NCBI GenBank assembly: GCA_021805955.1
Contig: JAJZDO010000669.1
Span: forward strand, 1-7,208
Length of the DNA stretch: 7,208 nucleotides
Source: Acidobacteriota bacterium
GTDB taxonomy: Bacteria; Acidobacteriota; Terriglobia; Terriglobales; Acidobacteriaceae
Direction of reading: 5' to 3'
Part shown: in pieces, positions 6,738-7,208 of the stretch
How positions within the stretch are numbered: position 1 is the first letter of the stretch
Layout of the letters: every line of letters begins with the position of its first letter
Notes under the pieces: generated by a model
What the model was told of the DNA's origin: nothing
The model's input: only the letters and a program-made list of their open reading frames with translations
Databases searched by the model: none
Made by a program: the position numbers and the translations under genes

Positions 6738-7013
6738 TTAGTCGATAAATGCCAGTGATTGCAGCGAGCTGATCTCAAATCGTTTGCGACAGCGCATATT
6801 CATGCATCCAAGCTGGTCGTCGCGACGCACCATGTACGATTGCGCTTTGGCAAATCGCGCCTTGTCCCGTTCATCGGCCTGACGCGGCAGTTGTGCCCGT
6901 TTCCGTCGGACGACCCATGTGACGGTGTATTCGCCGGGCTGTCCGCAATGCGGACAATTCAGCGTGTGTTTTCGCTGTTCGGTTGTTTCGTTGAAAAAAT
7001 CCCGCTCATCCAT
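6738..7013 (-). CDS. Four-cysteine zinc-ribbon-like protein, function unknown
   Basis: A 91-residue hypothetical protein. Two cysteine pairs are visible: Cys20/Cys23 in CPHCG and Cys70/Cys75 in CMNMRC, separated by 46 residues. The CPxCG knuckle suggests one zinc ion held by four cysteines, as in zinc-ribbon or treble-clef proteins. The stretch between the pairs is strongly basic (RRKRAQLPRQADERDKAR), so nucleic acid or protein binding is possible but unproven. The frame is open further upstream to an ATG at 7157. I chose the ATG at 7013 because GGGAAG (7021–7026) lies 7 bases before it and the longer form would run antisense through the divergent gene that starts at 7059. It may be the first gene of the minus-strand cluster: the next small ORF follows after 67 bp with no convincing terminator between. 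I do not recognise a named family with confidence. Confidence 0.75.
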   Translation of the reverse strand: MDERDFFNETTEQRKHTLNCPHCGQPGEYTVTWVVRRKRAQLPRQADERDKARFAKAQSYMVRRDDQLGCMNMRCRKRFEISSLQSLAFID

Positions 7014-7058
7014 TGCGATACTTCCCACTTTCAAACAAAGTATTCCATACTCAAGGCC
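7014..7058. promoter_or_regulatory. Divergent start region with small dyad
   Basis: These 45 bp separate two genes starting in opposite directions, so control elements for both must lie here or extend into the coding ends. AGTATTCCATACT at 7039–7051 is a 5-3-5 inverted repeat, and a further ATACT is at 7018–7022. The dyad could be an operator or part of overlapping -10 elements. I cannot place a convincing -35/-10 pair for either gene. Confidence 0.35.
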
Positions 7059-7208
7059 ATGGCCAGAAAGAAAAAAGACCGCCTCAATGTAGTCAGTACC
7101 GTCAAGTCCATCGCGCGCGAGCGGGTCGGTCAACCCAAACCCGGCCGAATCGTGCAATCCGTTGATCGCTCAAGCGTTCGAGGAGAGAAGCATAAACCCT
7201 CGCTCGGC
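7059..7208 (+). CDS. Small basic protein, 3'-truncated by the window end
   Basis: ATG at 7059 opens a frame of 50 codons that is still open at the last base. The visible part begins MARKKKDRLNVVSTVKSIAR and continues with ERVGQPKPGRIVQS. It is very rich in Lys and Arg, with no hydrophobic segment and no cysteines, and looks like a small cytoplasmic, possibly nucleic-acid-binding protein. It vaguely resembles short basic hypothetical proteins that I associate with acidobacteria, but I cannot name a family. The Shine-Dalgarno is poor: AAGG lies only two bases before the ATG, so a different start or leaderless translation is possible. The gene is divergent from the zinc-ribbon gene. Reality as a gene rests on the open frame, its composition and the divergent arrangement. 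Confidence 0.6.
   Translation, partial: MARKKKDRLNVVSTVKSIARERVGQPKPGRIVQSVDRSSVRGEKHKPSLG

Noticed and set aside
7014..7157. Upstream extension of the zinc-ribbon gene to the ATG at 7157
   Set aside because: It would overlap the divergent gene starting at 7059 in antisense, and a suitable Shine-Dalgarno supports the ATG at 7013 instead.

Overview
The window looks like chromosomal DNA from a moderately GC-rich bacterium, most likely an acidobacterium of the Terriglobia/Acidobacteriaceae type. This is an inference from protein style (the YbeY, Era and GAF-GGDEF sequences and the small lineage-type proteins at the right end) and from the phoH–ybeY–CNNM/CBS–era gene order. It was not tested by a database search.

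Left half, plus strand (1–3942): a conserved RNA-metabolism and ribosome-assembly cluster. It holds the 3' part of phoH (cut by the window start), ybeY (endoribonuclease of rRNA maturation), a CNNM/CBS/CorC-type membrane protein, and era (GTPase with a KH domain that binds 16S rRNA). phoH and ybeY are separated by about 220 bp carrying a perfect 19-bp hairpin. ybeY and the CBS gene overlap by 4 bp (ATGA), and era follows the CBS gene after 7 bp with a good Shine-Dalgarno, so these three probably form one transcript.

Right half, minus strand (3960–7013), read from right to left: a 91-aa four-cysteine zinc-ribbon-like protein, a 41-aa small ORF with a very good ribosome binding site, a 92-aa two-helix membrane protein whose start overlaps the small ORF, moaA (radical SAM enzyme of molybdenum cofactor synthesis), and a GAF-GGDEF diguanylate cyclase. 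era and the GGDEF gene converge with only 17 bp between them. The three small proteins have no function I can name. The 41-aa ORF and the membrane protein are probably translated together and lead into moaA.

Right edge: a divergent plus-strand gene begins at 7059 and runs off the window. Its start encodes a small, very basic protein of unknown function. The 45 bp between it and the zinc-ribbon gene must carry both starts and contains a small ATACT/AGTAT dyad.

Nothing here is an obvious defence system, mobile element, CRISPR array or RNA gene. The points most worth a second look are the 41-aa ORF and its cluster, the perfect hairpin between phoH and ybeY, the extra segments in Era, and an exact 20-bp copy of internal phoH sequence at the very first bases of the window, which may be an assembly artefact.
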